Shown piece after piece: positions 1-6,371 of a DNA stretch of 32,901 nt. The notes beneath the pieces are model-generated. The model was given only the letters and a program-made list of their open reading frames with translations. It had not been told where the DNA came from and did not search any database. The translations under genes were made by a program, and so were the position numbers. Location: the NCBI GenBank assembly GCA_031261985.1, contig JAISIR010000013.1, forward strand, positions 1 to 32,901. Direction: 5' to 3'. Position 1 is the stretch's first letter. The number at the start of each line of letters is the position of its first letter. This DNA is from Clostridiales bacterium (GTDB lineage: Bacteria > Bacillota > Clostridia > Monoglobales > WRBX01).

Positions 1-1
1 G

Positions 2-409
2 CTCCGGGTAGGACCAATCCGCTCAATCTTCGACATCTTAACCTACGCATTTATGTTCTACCTCATCTGCCCAATGCTGCTGGGTACCATAAATGCCTCA
101 TGGGTGCAACTGTTTAACGCAGGCTGGTTTGTCGAGAGTTTATGGACTCAAACCTTAATCATTCATCTGTTACGCACCGCTAAAACGCCTTTTACACAAA
201 GCCGCGCTTCTATCCCGGTTGTAATTATGACGTCGCTCGCTATAGTAGTTGGCACCATAATCCCCTACACATCGTTCGGCGCAAACCTAGGAATGTTGCC
301 GCTTCCGCCGATGTTCTTCGCATTTTTAGTTGTAGTCGTGAGCGCGTACTTCTTGGCTAATACCCTTGCTAAAAAGAAATATATTAAACATTACGGTGAG
401 TTCCTATGA
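2..409 (+). CDS. mgtA: Magnesium-translocating P-type ATPase, C-terminal end (5' truncated by window)
   Basis: The open frame enters from the left edge and ends in TGA at 407-409. It covers the last membrane helices of a P-type ATPase. The stretch around GWFVESLWTQT, followed by LLRTAKTPFTQSRAS, is the hallmark C-terminal region of MgtA/MgtB transporters (family knowledge), which import Mg2+ using ATP in the cytoplasmic membrane. Three hydrophobic segments are visible, then a short basic tail (KKKYIKHYG). The catalytic P- and N-domains lie outside the window, so the exact subtype cannot be checked. The stop codon overlaps the start of the next gene (ATGA), which implies translational coupling. 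Family assignment is strong; the choice between mgtA and mgtB as a symbol is arbitrary. Confidence 0.9.
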   Translation, partial: LRVGPIRSIFDILTYAFMFYLICPMLLGTINASWVQLFNAGWFVESLWTQTLIIHLLRTAKTPFTQSRASIPVVIMTSLAIVVGTIIPYTSFGANLGMLPLPPMFFAFLVVVVSAYFLANTLAKKKYIKHYGEFL

Positions 410-1851
410 TGTTGGAATGGCGCAAACAAAATACCACCATTAAAGTGTTAGCAATATCGTTAGCACTTTTAGTAGTGGTCGGGCTTATGTTCTTAATCTC
501 TAACTTGCGCGCCGCTGGTGGCTTAAGTATATCGACGGCAGAAACTGCCATATCTAAATTAAGCAACGCTATTTACGAAGAAAACTCATATTCGCTTAAG
601 GTGATTGCTAATTTTAATAATTTAAACGATAAGTTCGAGCAAGCTAAAAAAGAAGGAACCACATACAAAACTCTTGACGAAATGCGTGATATGCTAGATT
701 TAGAGAATATGCGCGCGGACAAAACGGGAGTCTTACGCAATGTTAAGTTTAATATTATCTCGCGTCGGATGATTACGCCCGACCATTACACCTTTACCAC
801 AGAAGTAACCGCCATAAACCATAAGTATTTAATGAATAATTTTGACGCAAAAGTTACTGCCCAAAAAAATGCTAATACAGATTCGTTTGCTATGTTTAAT
901 AATCTTTTCGTCACTCTCAACACATCGCTTACTAAAAAACACATGCTGCGCGATATTGTTAAAAACGAGCCGCTAGAATTTATTACATCAACCGTTGATA
1001 TCGACATTGTTAAAAATACCAGCCCCTTTAGCATGTTTACTAAATGGAAGGTAGAAATGACTCCGCATCTTTACTCTGCTATAATAGGATATAACGAGCG
1101 TGATGATTACGACAACTCTAACTCGTACCTTTGCGGATATATCAATTCGTCAGGTGAAGTAATAATCGATTTTCAGTACAATTATGCAAGCGAATTTGAC
1201 AAATATGGCTACGCAGTTGTAGCTAAAGATGGCAAGTTTGGCATTATAAATAAAGCTAACTACGTAATCCGCGATTTTGTTTATGTAGATGCTAAAAGAT
1301 TCGGCAAAACCTTGATTCTAACTAAGGAAGATAATACTTCCGAAATGTTTTACGAAGACGTTGAAGCAGGTTTGATTCAGAATGAGGAAGGAGTAGAAGT
1401 CCCTAAACCATCGCAAGAACCGTCGCCTACACCTAGCAGCATGGACATTACTACCATGACCGACCAAGAAATTGTCGACTATTTAGCACCGCAAGGTATA
1501 AATGTAACGCCCGAGATAATCCAACAAATGCGAGACCAAGACGCCGCTTTAAAATCCTCCGAAGTTCAACAAAAAGTTAAGGAAGTAGATGAAGCCCTTG
1601 CGGCAATGCCTACACCAGTCCCGTCGCCATCACCAATACCTTATGGTGGAAAACTCTTTGTAAAAGTTAAAAATTTTGTAACAAAACTGCCTCAATTAGC
1701 CTTGCGAGAAGTAAAAATAGCCGAGGTTTCGCCACCGAACTATTCAATATTCTCTAAATTTGTGTGGGTATATATAATAGCGCTAAGCATTGCATTACTT
1801 GTAGCGATAATTATTAGGATTATTGTGAAAAAGAGAGAAAAAGAGAGCTAA
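406..1851 (+). CDS. Two-anchor membrane protein with WG-like repeats, unknown function
   Basis: A 481-residue protein of no recognised family as a whole. Seen: a membrane helix near residues 12-32, a long soluble region, two or three WG-like beta repeats around 243-300 (GYINSSGEVIIDFQY and FGIINKANYVIRDF resemble WG/KWG repeats), two proline-rich linkers (about 333-345 and 401-412, with PTP and SPSP motifs) flanking a helical acidic stretch, and a second membrane helix near 452-474 with a basic tail (KKREKES). Both ends should be cytosolic and the middle extracytoplasmic. The start ATG overlaps the stop of the Mg2+ ATPase gene; a second ATG follows at 409, better spaced from GGTGAG at 395-400. 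The overlap suggests co-expression with Mg2+ transport. Function is not inferred further. Confidence 0.75.
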   Translation: MMLEWRKQNTTIKVLAISLALLVVVGLMFLISNLRAAGGLSISTAETAISKLSNAIYEENSYSLKVIANFNNLNDKFEQAKKEGTTYKTLDEMRDMLDLENMRADKTGVLRNVKFNIISRRMITPDHYTFTTEVTAINHKYLMNNFDAKVTAQKNANTDSFAMFNNLFVTLNTSLTKKHMLRDIVKNEPLEFITSTVDIDIVKNTSPFSMFTKWKVEMTPHLYSAIIGYNERDDYDNSNSYLCGYINSSGEVIIDFQYNYASEFDKYGYAVVAKDGKFGIINKANYVIRDFVYVDAKRFGKTLILTKEDNTSEMFYEDVEAGLIQNEEGVEVPKPSQEPSPTPSSMDITTMTDQEIVDYLAPQGINVTPEIIQQMRDQDAALKSSEVQQKVKEVDEALAAMPTPVPSPSPIPYGGKLFVKVKNFVTKLPQLALREVKIAEVSPPNYSIFSKFVWVYIIALSIALLVAIIIRIIVKKREKES

Positions 1852-1896
1852 AAGATATTATACGCCAAAATAAGTAGATATATCCAAAATACCAAT

Positions 1897-1925
1897 TTGC
1901 ATTATTTTTGAATTTGTTATATAAT
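1897..1925 (+). promoter_or_regulatory. Sigma-A promoter of rpsT
   Basis: TTGCAT at 1897-1902 and TATAAT at 1920-1925 are separated by 17 bp, just upstream of rpsT. No other candidate stands between the preceding stop codon and rpsT. Confidence 0.7.
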
Positions 1926-1950
1926 AATCTAGTGTTTGGAGGGAAATACT

Positions 1951-2220
1951 TTGCCTAATATCAAAGCAAAAAAGAAGCATGTAATTTTATCAGAACAAAA
2001 TCGAATCAAAAATAAAGAGTATCGTTCTGAAATCAAAACTTTAACTAAAAAATTCGTATCTTTTATAGATAATTCAGACATTCCTGCTGCAGATGCGCTT
2101 TTAAAGCAAATCATTGCATTGCTAGACCGTTCTGTTGCTAAAAATATTTATAAAAAGAACACGGTAGCACGCAAAAAATCTGCACTAACAATAATGTTAA
2201 ATGTAGCAAAGGCTGCGTAG
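1951..2220 (+). CDS. rpsT: 30S ribosomal protein S20
   Basis: An 89-residue basic protein beginning MPNIKAKKKHV, with NRIKNKEYRSEIKTLTKKF and a conserved end (KNTVARKKSALTIMLN) typical of S20. It binds 16S rRNA early in 30S assembly. The start is TTG at 1951, because GGAGG at 1938-1942 lies 8 bases upstream and the family begins at this residue; the earlier in-frame TTG at 1936 overlaps the ribosome site itself. TTG starts are known for rpsT in other bacteria, where the weak start takes part in autoregulation; that role here is inference. It has its own promoter and is followed by initiator tRNA. Confidence 0.95.
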   Translation: MPNIKAKKKHVILSEQNRIKNKEYRSEIKTLTKKFVSFIDNSDIPAADALLKQIIALLDRSVAKNIYKKNTVARKKSALTIMLNVAKAA

Positions 2221-2272
2221 TTTAACTCTGCCTAGCTATAGCGTTTGTGCAAGCGTACATAAATAGCATTAG

Positions 2273-2301
2273 TTACAAGTTTTACTAAATTTACATATTA
2301 A
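2273..2301 (+). promoter_or_regulatory. Possible promoter of tRNA-fMet
   Basis: TTACAA at 2273-2278, 17 bp, then TATTAA at 2296-2301; the tRNA starts about 40 bases further on. Weaker than the other promoters here; the tRNA could also be read from rpsT, as no terminator is visible between them. Confidence 0.4.
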
Positions 2302-2342
2302 GCATTGTCTTAAATCTATCTTAAGCCAATTGCTTTTTATAT

Positions 2343-2419
<77 letters not shown>

Positions 2420-2433
2420 AAACCTAGCAAAAG

Positions 2434-2467
2434 CCAACGTTTTTAAAAGCGTTGGTTTTTGTTTTTT
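2434..2467 (+). terminator. Intrinsic terminator after tRNA-fMet
   Basis: Stem CCAACG (2434-2439) pairs with CGTTGG (2450-2455), followed by a T-rich run with a single G interruption. It ends the rpsT/tRNA transcript. Confidence 0.85.
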
Positions 2468-2472
2468 AAGAA

Positions 2473-2493
2473 TTAACCCCTATTTAACCCCTA
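2473..2493. repeat. Two direct copies of TTAACCCCTA, 11 bp apart
   Basis: TTAACCCCTA occurs at 2473-2482 and again at 2484-2493, immediately behind the tRNA terminator. Paired short repeats next to a tRNA resemble integrase arm-type sites. That reading is inference, supported by the recombinase remnant at 3643-3741. Confidence 0.4.
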
Positions 2494-2508
2494 AGTTTTC
2501 GATGGTGT

Positions 2509-2664
2509 TTAAAATTCGCTCTGTTTTTTAAGATTTCCAACTAAATAATCATATAGTTTTCCAGCTGTTGAAATGTCAATATTTTTGCCATCGAAAGTTA
2601 CGCAGCCATCTTTATATTTTTCGTCGAAGTCTAATTCGTAAATGAAATAAGATATACGGTTCAA
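2509..2664 (-). pseudogene. Short unrecognised coding remnant
   Basis: Leftward frame of about 51 codons ending in TAA at 2509-2511. It reads like real protein: ISYFIYELDF, then EKYKDGCVTFDG and LYDYLVGNL. The only in-frame start is TTG at 2662-2664, four codons after a stop, with no ribosome site, so it is probably the 3' end of a decayed gene, though a tiny intact gene cannot be excluded. No family is recognised. It lies between the tRNA and the Panacea locus, in keeping with an eroded mobile element. Confidence 0.45.
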
Positions 2665-2723
2665 GCAGGACCATTACAAACAATACAGAAAACACATATA
2701 TATATAAATATTTTGTAAAATTG

Positions 2724-2752
2724 TTGACAATTGTAACATATTATGTTATAAT
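2724..2752 (+). promoter_or_regulatory. Consensus promoter with internal palindromic operator for the Panacea locus
   Basis: TTGACA (2724-2729), 17 bp, TATAAT (2747-2752) with an extended TGT before the -10: a full-consensus sigma-A promoter. The spacer holds a perfect inverted repeat, TAACATA-T-TATGTTA (2734-2748), which overlaps the first two bases of the -10. A protein bound there would block RNA polymerase, as expected for an autoregulated toxin-antitoxin operon. Confidence 0.75.
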
Positions 2753-2832
2753 TCAATTATTAAGTGTAGCTATAATACATTCTGAATGAAATTTGGAAAT
2801 ACTAAAAAAATACTATTGAAAGAAGGTGCCAT

Positions 2833-3291
2833 ATGAAAAATCCTTTGACGCTATCAAATACTATTTTAAATATTGCAAGAAGCTATAATATATCAATAAC
2901 CCCTATGAAATTGCAGAAATTATTATACTTTATATACAAAAAGTATATTCAAATAACTAAACAACCTTTATTTGCAGAACGATTTGAAGTTTGGCAGTTT
3001 GGTCCAGTCCTTAAAAATGTGTATATGGCATTTAATCATTATGGAAATACACCTATTAAAGAGTTTTACAAAGACTCAAATGATGATGTGTATGTAGTAA
3101 ACATTGATTCCGACCCTAATTTGAAAGAAGCTTTTGAATATGTATGGGATAAGTATAGGGAATACGATGCTATTACTCTGTCTGAACTAACGCATTTAGA
3201 TAATACAGCGTGGTCAATTGCAAAAAACAACAATTATGGAGTCTTAAAAGATGAAGATATTCAACAAGAAAAATGGTTCGCAAAATCCTAA
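2833..3291 (+). CDS. Panacea-domain protein (DUF4065/SocA-like), candidate antitoxin
   Basis: A 152-residue soluble protein covering the whole Panacea (DUF4065, GepA/SocA-like) domain. Diagnostic pieces are MKLQKLLYFIY (about 24-34), FEVWQFGPV (about 53-61) and LSELTHLDNTAW near the C-terminus. Established knowledge: Panacea proteins are often the antitoxin of two-gene systems and neutralise many unrelated toxins encoded next to them; others are phage or island accessory proteins. Here the gene follows a consensus promoter with a palindrome, has AGAAGG 7-8 bases before the ATG, and its 3' end overlaps the next frame by 41 bases, the usual antitoxin-first arrangement. The toxin-antitoxin role is inference from family and layout. 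Confidence 0.88.
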   Translation: MKNPLTLSNTILNIARSYNISITPMKLQKLLYFIYKKYIQITKQPLFAERFEVWQFGPVLKNVYMAFNHYGNTPIKEFYKDSNDDVYVVNIDSDPNLKEAFEYVWDKYREYDAITLSELTHLDNTAWSIAKNNNYGVLKDEDIQQEKWFAKS

Positions 3292-3568
3292 AATAGAAAT
3301 AATTAATAACGGAATAGACCAACCATTAGGCGAAAATATAGAAAAGGAATTATTAAGAAACGCTGACAAGCGTGAAGATATAAAAATGAAAAACGCTTGG
3401 GTAGCATTGTATGCTTGTTTTATCTCTTTGGGTGTTATATTATTATTTGAATGTATAACACGAATTGCTTTTAACACGGAAATAGATTTAATTGCTAACG
3501 TGCTAGAAATCATGAAATATGTTACTTCTGGAATAGTTGGATATTTATTTTCACAAAGCAAGAAATAA
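3251..3568 (+). CDS. Small two-helix membrane protein, candidate toxin partner of the Panacea protein
   Basis: A 105-residue protein with no family recognised. Residues 1-48 are polar and charged; then come two membrane segments, about 49-72 (WVALYACFISLGVILLF) and about 81-101 (ending GIVGYLFSQ), and a KK tail. GGAG at 3238-3241 lies 9 bases before the ATG at 3251, inside the preceding gene, so translation is probably coupled to the antitoxin. Some toxins paired with Panacea antitoxins are small membrane proteins that disturb membrane potential (from memory of the published PanAT survey). This size and topology fit, but toxicity is inference; an innocuous phage membrane protein is the main alternative. 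Confidence 0.6.
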   Translation: MKIFNKKNGSQNPKIEIINNGIDQPLGENIEKELLRNADKREDIKMKNAWVALYACFISLGVILLFECITRIAFNTEIDLIANVLEIMKYVTSGIVGYLFSQSKK

Positions 3569-3642
3569 AATACTACCATAAGCACTTGAAATACAAAAAC
3601 TCCTATAGATGTAATTTACTTAAACTATGGCATAAGTTTTAA

Positions 3643-3741
3643 GATAATGCCGAAGTAAGAGTTAAGAGTTTTCACAATTTAAGACAAACTTTCGCTACGA
3701 TGTTATTTGAGCAATATGTACCGATCAAAAAACCACCCTAA
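3643..3741 (+). pseudogene. Tyrosine recombinase remnant
   Basis: An open stretch of 32 codons, bounded upstream by an in-frame stop at 3640-3642, contains HNLRQTFATMLFEQYV. This matches the conserved H-x-L-R-x-T-F-A-T box of phage and transposon integrases, with the catalytic His and Arg; the normal text is close to HDLRHTFATLLLE. Everything before it and the catalytic tyrosine after it are missing, and the frame runs into a terminator hairpin. It is a decayed integrase in the same orientation as tRNA-fMet 1.2 kb upstream. The match is short but specific. Confidence 0.65.
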
Positions 3742-3757
3742 TTAAGGTGGTTTTTGT
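3729..3757. terminator. Bidirectional terminator
   Basis: AACCACC (3731-3737) pairs with GGTGGTT (3746-3752); T-runs follow on the plus strand and A-runs precede it, so it can act both ways. It mainly serves the leftward gene ending at 3774 and is nearly identical to the terminator at 5726-5752. Confidence 0.85.
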
Positions 3758-3773
3758 TATTTATGTGTTAAAT

Positions 3774-4163
3774 TTACATGTATTTTATAACAGCAGGAGT
3801 TTTATTGGTAGCTGGTGGTTTGATTAATTCCGAAGAAACAAGCAGAATTTTATAATCGTTAACATACCCTATAAAGTTAATGTTTTCAATATCGTACCCC
3901 AATTTTTGTAGCTTCTTAGTAAGCAACGAACTTAGCGTGTAAGTTCTAATTGGGTCATGATTCTCACGTTTTATCCCATTAATTTCAGTAGGAGTAACCT
4001 TTTCGTATGACACACATTCGTCCTTTACGTATGCCATAATGTAAGACCCGTCTGCTTCAGGCGTTGCAAGGATTTTTTGCAACTGTTTAAGCGAAATTTC
4101 TATTGTATTGCTTAATCCAGAATATGGTATTCCATCTTGTTTTAATGTTTCTCTTATTGCCAT
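3774..4163 (-). CDS. Unrecognised 129-residue protein (box-regulated gene A)
   Basis: No family recognised. The protein begins MAIRETLKQDGIPYSG and looks soluble, with no signal peptide or membrane helix. A helix-forming segment around 76-88 (LSSLLTKKLQKLG) is followed by a beta-rich end (INFIGYV, KILLVSSE). AAGGGGAG lies about 7 bases before the ATG. It has its own promoter (-35 at 4237-4242, -10 at 4214-4219) with a PhoP-like direct-repeat box upstream, and a strong terminator after it, so it is a single-gene transcription unit. The box, at nearly identical position, also precedes the two genes to its right, suggesting co-regulation. Function unknown. Confidence 0.7.
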   Translation of the reverse strand: MAIRETLKQDGIPYSGLSNTIEISLKQLQKILATPEADGSYIMAYVKDECVSYEKVTPTEINGIKRENHDPIRTYTLSSLLTKKLQKLGYDIENINFIGYVNDYKILLVSSELIKPPATNKTPAVIKYM

Positions 4164-4213
4164 TTTGAGCTCCCCTTTTGTAAAAATCTATTAGTTATTT
4201 TCTTACGGAAACA

Positions 4214-4279
4214 ATTATATCACAAAAAAATACATAATGCAATAGGCAAAATGTATATTTATGTTAAATTTGTGTAAAG
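4214..4279 (-). promoter_or_regulatory. Promoter of gene A with PhoP-like direct-repeat box
   Basis: Read leftward: TTTACA-CAAAT-TTAACA-TAAA (plus-strand 4258-4278), a 15-bp gap, -35 TTGCAT (4237-4242), a 17-bp spacer, -10 TATAAT (4214-4219). The two hexamers repeat every 11 bp, as in Gram-positive PhoP boxes. Confidence 0.65.
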
Positions 4280-4323
4280 TTTTAATGATTTGCATTTTTT
4301 TGAAATAATCAAACACAGTCCCT

Positions 4324-4998
4324 TTATAAAGTCACCGCTTGTTTCCCAACTTCTAACCCTTTAGACTTTTGTTGCGCAGCTATTAAACCTAGTTTTTTAA
4401 GTGGGGCAATGTGACATTTTAGCATTTTCACCATGTCAGATAATATCTTAGGATTTTCAGTTAAGTAATTATAATTATTACAAAAAGGGCTAATTTTGTC
4501 GCCCTCTGGCGTGATTGTAAAGCCGATACCACTGTGTAAATTCCATGAAAACTCAACAATGCTTGGATGCGTATTGTTTGCGAAATCATAATTCATTTTT
4601 GTTGTAATTTTAAGCGGCAATCCCAAAAGAAAATCCTCATTCATAACAGACTCAAAAGAACTATTTATGGCAACGGGGTTACTTCCGTCGCTACTAGAAA
4701 CAAATTTAGTGGTAAAGCTATGCTCTTTGTTAGGACGACCGTTTACTGTAAAGCAATTATTAGCTTGCGAGGTAGGGAAGGAACCCATAATTTTAGCGCC
4801 AGGATGGACTTTTGGAAAATTTGTTAAATCAACAGCATATATCTCAGTGTTTTCGGGGATTGTAACAGCTGTTTCATTTGCGCGATTATTAAGGTCAAGC
4901 ATGCAGTCGGATAATTCATTTATCATTTGTATAACTTGTTTTTCTAAATCTTCAAAATTATATTTCATTTTTGTCAATTTACCGCTTATTTTCTTCAT
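4324..4998 (-). CDS. Unrecognised 224-residue protein (box-regulated gene B)
   Basis: No family recognised. The start is ATG at 4996-4998, because AGAAGG lies 8 bases before it; an in-frame GTG nine bases earlier overlaps the ribosome site. The N-terminus (about 10-40) is helical and amphipathic, a possible coiled coil (NFEDLEKQVIQMINEL). A beta-rich middle follows (AVDLTNFPKVHPGAKI; SFTTKFVSSSDG; PLKITTKMNYDF), then a helical basic C-terminus with LSDMVKMLKCH. There is no signal peptide or membrane segment. It has its own promoter and the shared repeat box. No convincing terminator is seen after it, so it may read into gene A. Function unknown. Confidence 0.7.
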   Translation of the reverse strand: MKKISGKLTKMKYNFEDLEKQVIQMINELSDCMLDLNNRANETAVTIPENTEIYAVDLTNFPKVHPGAKIMGSFPTSQANNCFTVNGRPNKEHSFTTKFVSSSDGSNPVAINSSFESVMNEDFLLGLPLKITTKMNYDFANNTHPSIVEFSWNLHSGIGFTITPEGDKISPFCNNYNYLTENPKILSDMVKMLKCHIAPLKKLGLIAAQQKSKGLEVGKQAVTL

Positions 4999-5018
4999 TT
5001 GAATCACCTTCTATTAAT

Positions 5019-5083
5019 ATAATACCATATTTTGAGTAAAATTGCAAGATTAAATCAGCGATTTATGTTAAAATTGTGTAAAA
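5019..5083 (-). promoter_or_regulatory. Promoter of gene B with PhoP-like direct-repeat box
   Basis: Read leftward: TTTACA-CAATT-TTAACA-TAAA (plus-strand 5062-5082), a 14-bp gap, -35 TTGCAA (5042-5047), a 17-bp spacer, extended -10 TGG-TATTAT (5019-5024). Confidence 0.65.
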
Positions 5084-5156
5084 TTTTTGATAATTTTAAG
5101 ATTTTCCTCGAAAATTAAGCCATATCAACTATTTTTTAAGGTCTTGCGTTTTAAAA

Positions 5157-5221
5157 TTTTACATAAACTTAACATAAACCAGGTTATATTAATTGACAGT
5201 TAGCAAAATTTATGTTATAAT
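5157..5221 (+). promoter_or_regulatory. Promoter of gene C with PhoP-like direct-repeat box
   Basis: TTTACA-TAAAC-TTAACA-TAAA (5158-5178), a 14-bp gap, -35 TTGACA (5193-5198), a 17-bp spacer, -10 TATAAT (5216-5221). Same box, orientation and distance as for the two divergent leftward genes. Confidence 0.65.
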
Positions 5222-5259
5222 AGTTACTAGGAAATAAAAATAAAGGGGAGAGCAATATT

Positions 5260-5703
5260 ATGAGCAAATTTTTTGAGCTTCATTTAAGTGACGATTATTT
5301 AAACAAAGTTATTAATGAATCAGCAGAACAAGGATGCGAATACAAACTTGCTAAAGCTAGTTCAGACGATGGTGGTAAGTATTATTGTATAAAGACTTAT
5401 TACCTTGGATTAGGTAATGAGAAAATTGGTGAGTACCATGAGGAGTTAGACACAGTAGAAATGTGTAAACTTTTTACTGAAGCATTGCAGAATCAAGGGA
5501 TTGAATTTAGAATATGTGATTTATATATATCTGCACATCCTAAACATCTTAAATTTACATCTAATCAACCTATAAAGTTCACAGAAGAAGCGTTGGCAAA
5601 ATTTGCTAAGACTAATAACGAACCAGAAAAACAAGACAATACCGTAGCTGCAAAATTTAGTCAAATGCGTGAAGCAGCGAAAGACCCTGGAATTAAGATA
5701 TAG
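5260..5703 (+). CDS. Unrecognised 147-residue protein (box-regulated gene C)
   Basis: No family recognised. A soluble, mildly acidic protein starting MSKFFELHLSDDYL, without signal peptide or membrane helix. It seems to be a compact alpha/beta domain (about 1-105) followed by a charged, probably disordered tail (NNEPEKQDN) and a short helix. AAGGGGAG at 5243-5250 lies 9 bases before the ATG. The promoter is consensus, carries the same upstream box as the divergent gene B and gene A, and the gene ends at a terminator almost identical to that of gene A. A helix-loop-strand stretch (MCKLFTEALQNQGIEF) faintly recalls LSSLLTKKLQKLGYDI in gene A, but this is too weak to claim homology. Confidence 0.7.
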   Translation: MSKFFELHLSDDYLNKVINESAEQGCEYKLAKASSDDGGKYYCIKTYYLGLGNEKIGEYHEELDTVEMCKLFTEALQNQGIEFRICDLYISAHPKHLKFTSNQPIKFTEEALAKFAKTNNEPEKQDNTVAAKFSQMREAAKDPGIKI

Positions 5704-5725
5704 TAAGTTAATAATTGCATATATA

Positions 5726-5752
5726 AAACCACCCAAATAAGGTGGTTTTTTT
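5726..5752 (+). terminator. Intrinsic terminator of gene C
   Basis: AAACCACC (5726-5733) pairs with GGTGGTTT (5741-5748), followed by more T. Near-copy of the hairpin at 3731-3752. Confidence 0.88.
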
Positions 5753-5769
5753 AATGTGAAATTTGATAT

Positions 5770-5815
5770 AATGAACAATGAACAATGAAGTCGCTTGCGC
5801 TAATGAACAATGAAG
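5770..5815. repeat. AATGAAC heptamer repeats with central GC hairpin
   Basis: AATGAAC is present as a short tandem array (5770-5790, last copy AATGAAG) and again at 5802-5815, with GTCGCTTGCGC between. Imperfect GTGAAAA-type repeats follow to about 5907. No gene is seen from 5704 to 6003; this stretch looks like dispersed intergenic repeat DNA. Confidence 0.6.
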
Positions 5816-5927
5816 AGTATAAAAATTCCCTGCTATAAGCAAGGAAAAATAAAAAGAAGTTAGTTTTTTAGTGAAAAGTGAAAAGAGTAAAATGAAAAGT
5901 GAAAAATACAAAACTTTGCTTAAAATA

Positions 5928-6000
5928 GCTTTGCATTAGCAAAGCCACCTATTCTTTGTACTTTTCTCTCTTATCTTTTAACTCTTTGCCACAGGCAAAG
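5928..6000 (-). terminator. Two perfect hairpins downstream of the tRNA-Lys/tRNA-Phe unit
   Basis: GGCAAAG/CTTTGCC with a 3-base loop (5984-6000) abuts the CCA end of tRNA-Phe. GCTTTGC/GCAAAGC with a 4-base loop (5928-5945) lies further on and is followed leftward by TATTTTAAG. Either could end the tRNA transcript or guide 3' processing. The T-runs are short, so terminator activity is uncertain. Confidence 0.4.
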
Positions 6001-6003
6001 TTT

Positions 6004-6079
6004 TGGTGCCTCCGGGTGGAATCGAACCGCCGACACAAGGATTTTCAGTCCTTTGCTCTACCGACTGAGCTACAGAGGC
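6004..6079 (-). tRNA. tRNA-Phe (GAA)
   Basis: A 76-base cloverleaf with encoded CCA. The acceptor pairs GCCTCTG with CGGAGGC, and the anticodon loop CTGAAAA gives GAA. Second gene of the unit after tRNA-Lys. Confidence 0.97.
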
Positions 6080-6191
6080 ATAAAATTTAACACAAATTTT
6101 CAATTTACAAAACTACACTTTGCCGCTAAACAAGGTTTTGATACCAGGTAAAATTTCATCCTAGGTAAATCTTCGCAACTTGGCAAAGTTT

Positions 6192-6267
6192 TGGTACACC
6201 GTCGGAGGCTCGAACTCCGGACACCCTGATTAAGAGTCAGGTGCTCTACCAACTGAGCTAACGGTGC
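6192..6267 (-). tRNA. tRNA-Lys (CTT)
   Basis: A 76-base cloverleaf with encoded CCA. The acceptor pairs GCACCGT with ACGGTGT (G-U at the end), and the anticodon loop CTCTTAA gives CTT, reading AAG. First gene behind a strong leftward promoter. Confidence 0.97.
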
Positions 6268-6342
6268 ATACTCAAAATTGTGCAGAACTAATGTCTAGCA
6301 TCAAGTATCCGCAATGCAAAACCTCAAATCAACTACCAATAT

Positions 6343-6371
6343 ATTGTATCATAAAACTTGCACCATGTCAA
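6343..6371 (-). promoter_or_regulatory. Promoter of the tRNA-Lys/tRNA-Phe unit
   Basis: Leftward TTGACA (6366-6371), a 17-bp spacer, TACAAT (6343-6348), 75 bp ahead of tRNA-Lys. Confidence 0.85.

Noticed and set aside
5770-5920. CRISPR array
   Set aside because: The repeats are 7 bases long, tandem and degenerate, with no regular spacers and no cas genes.
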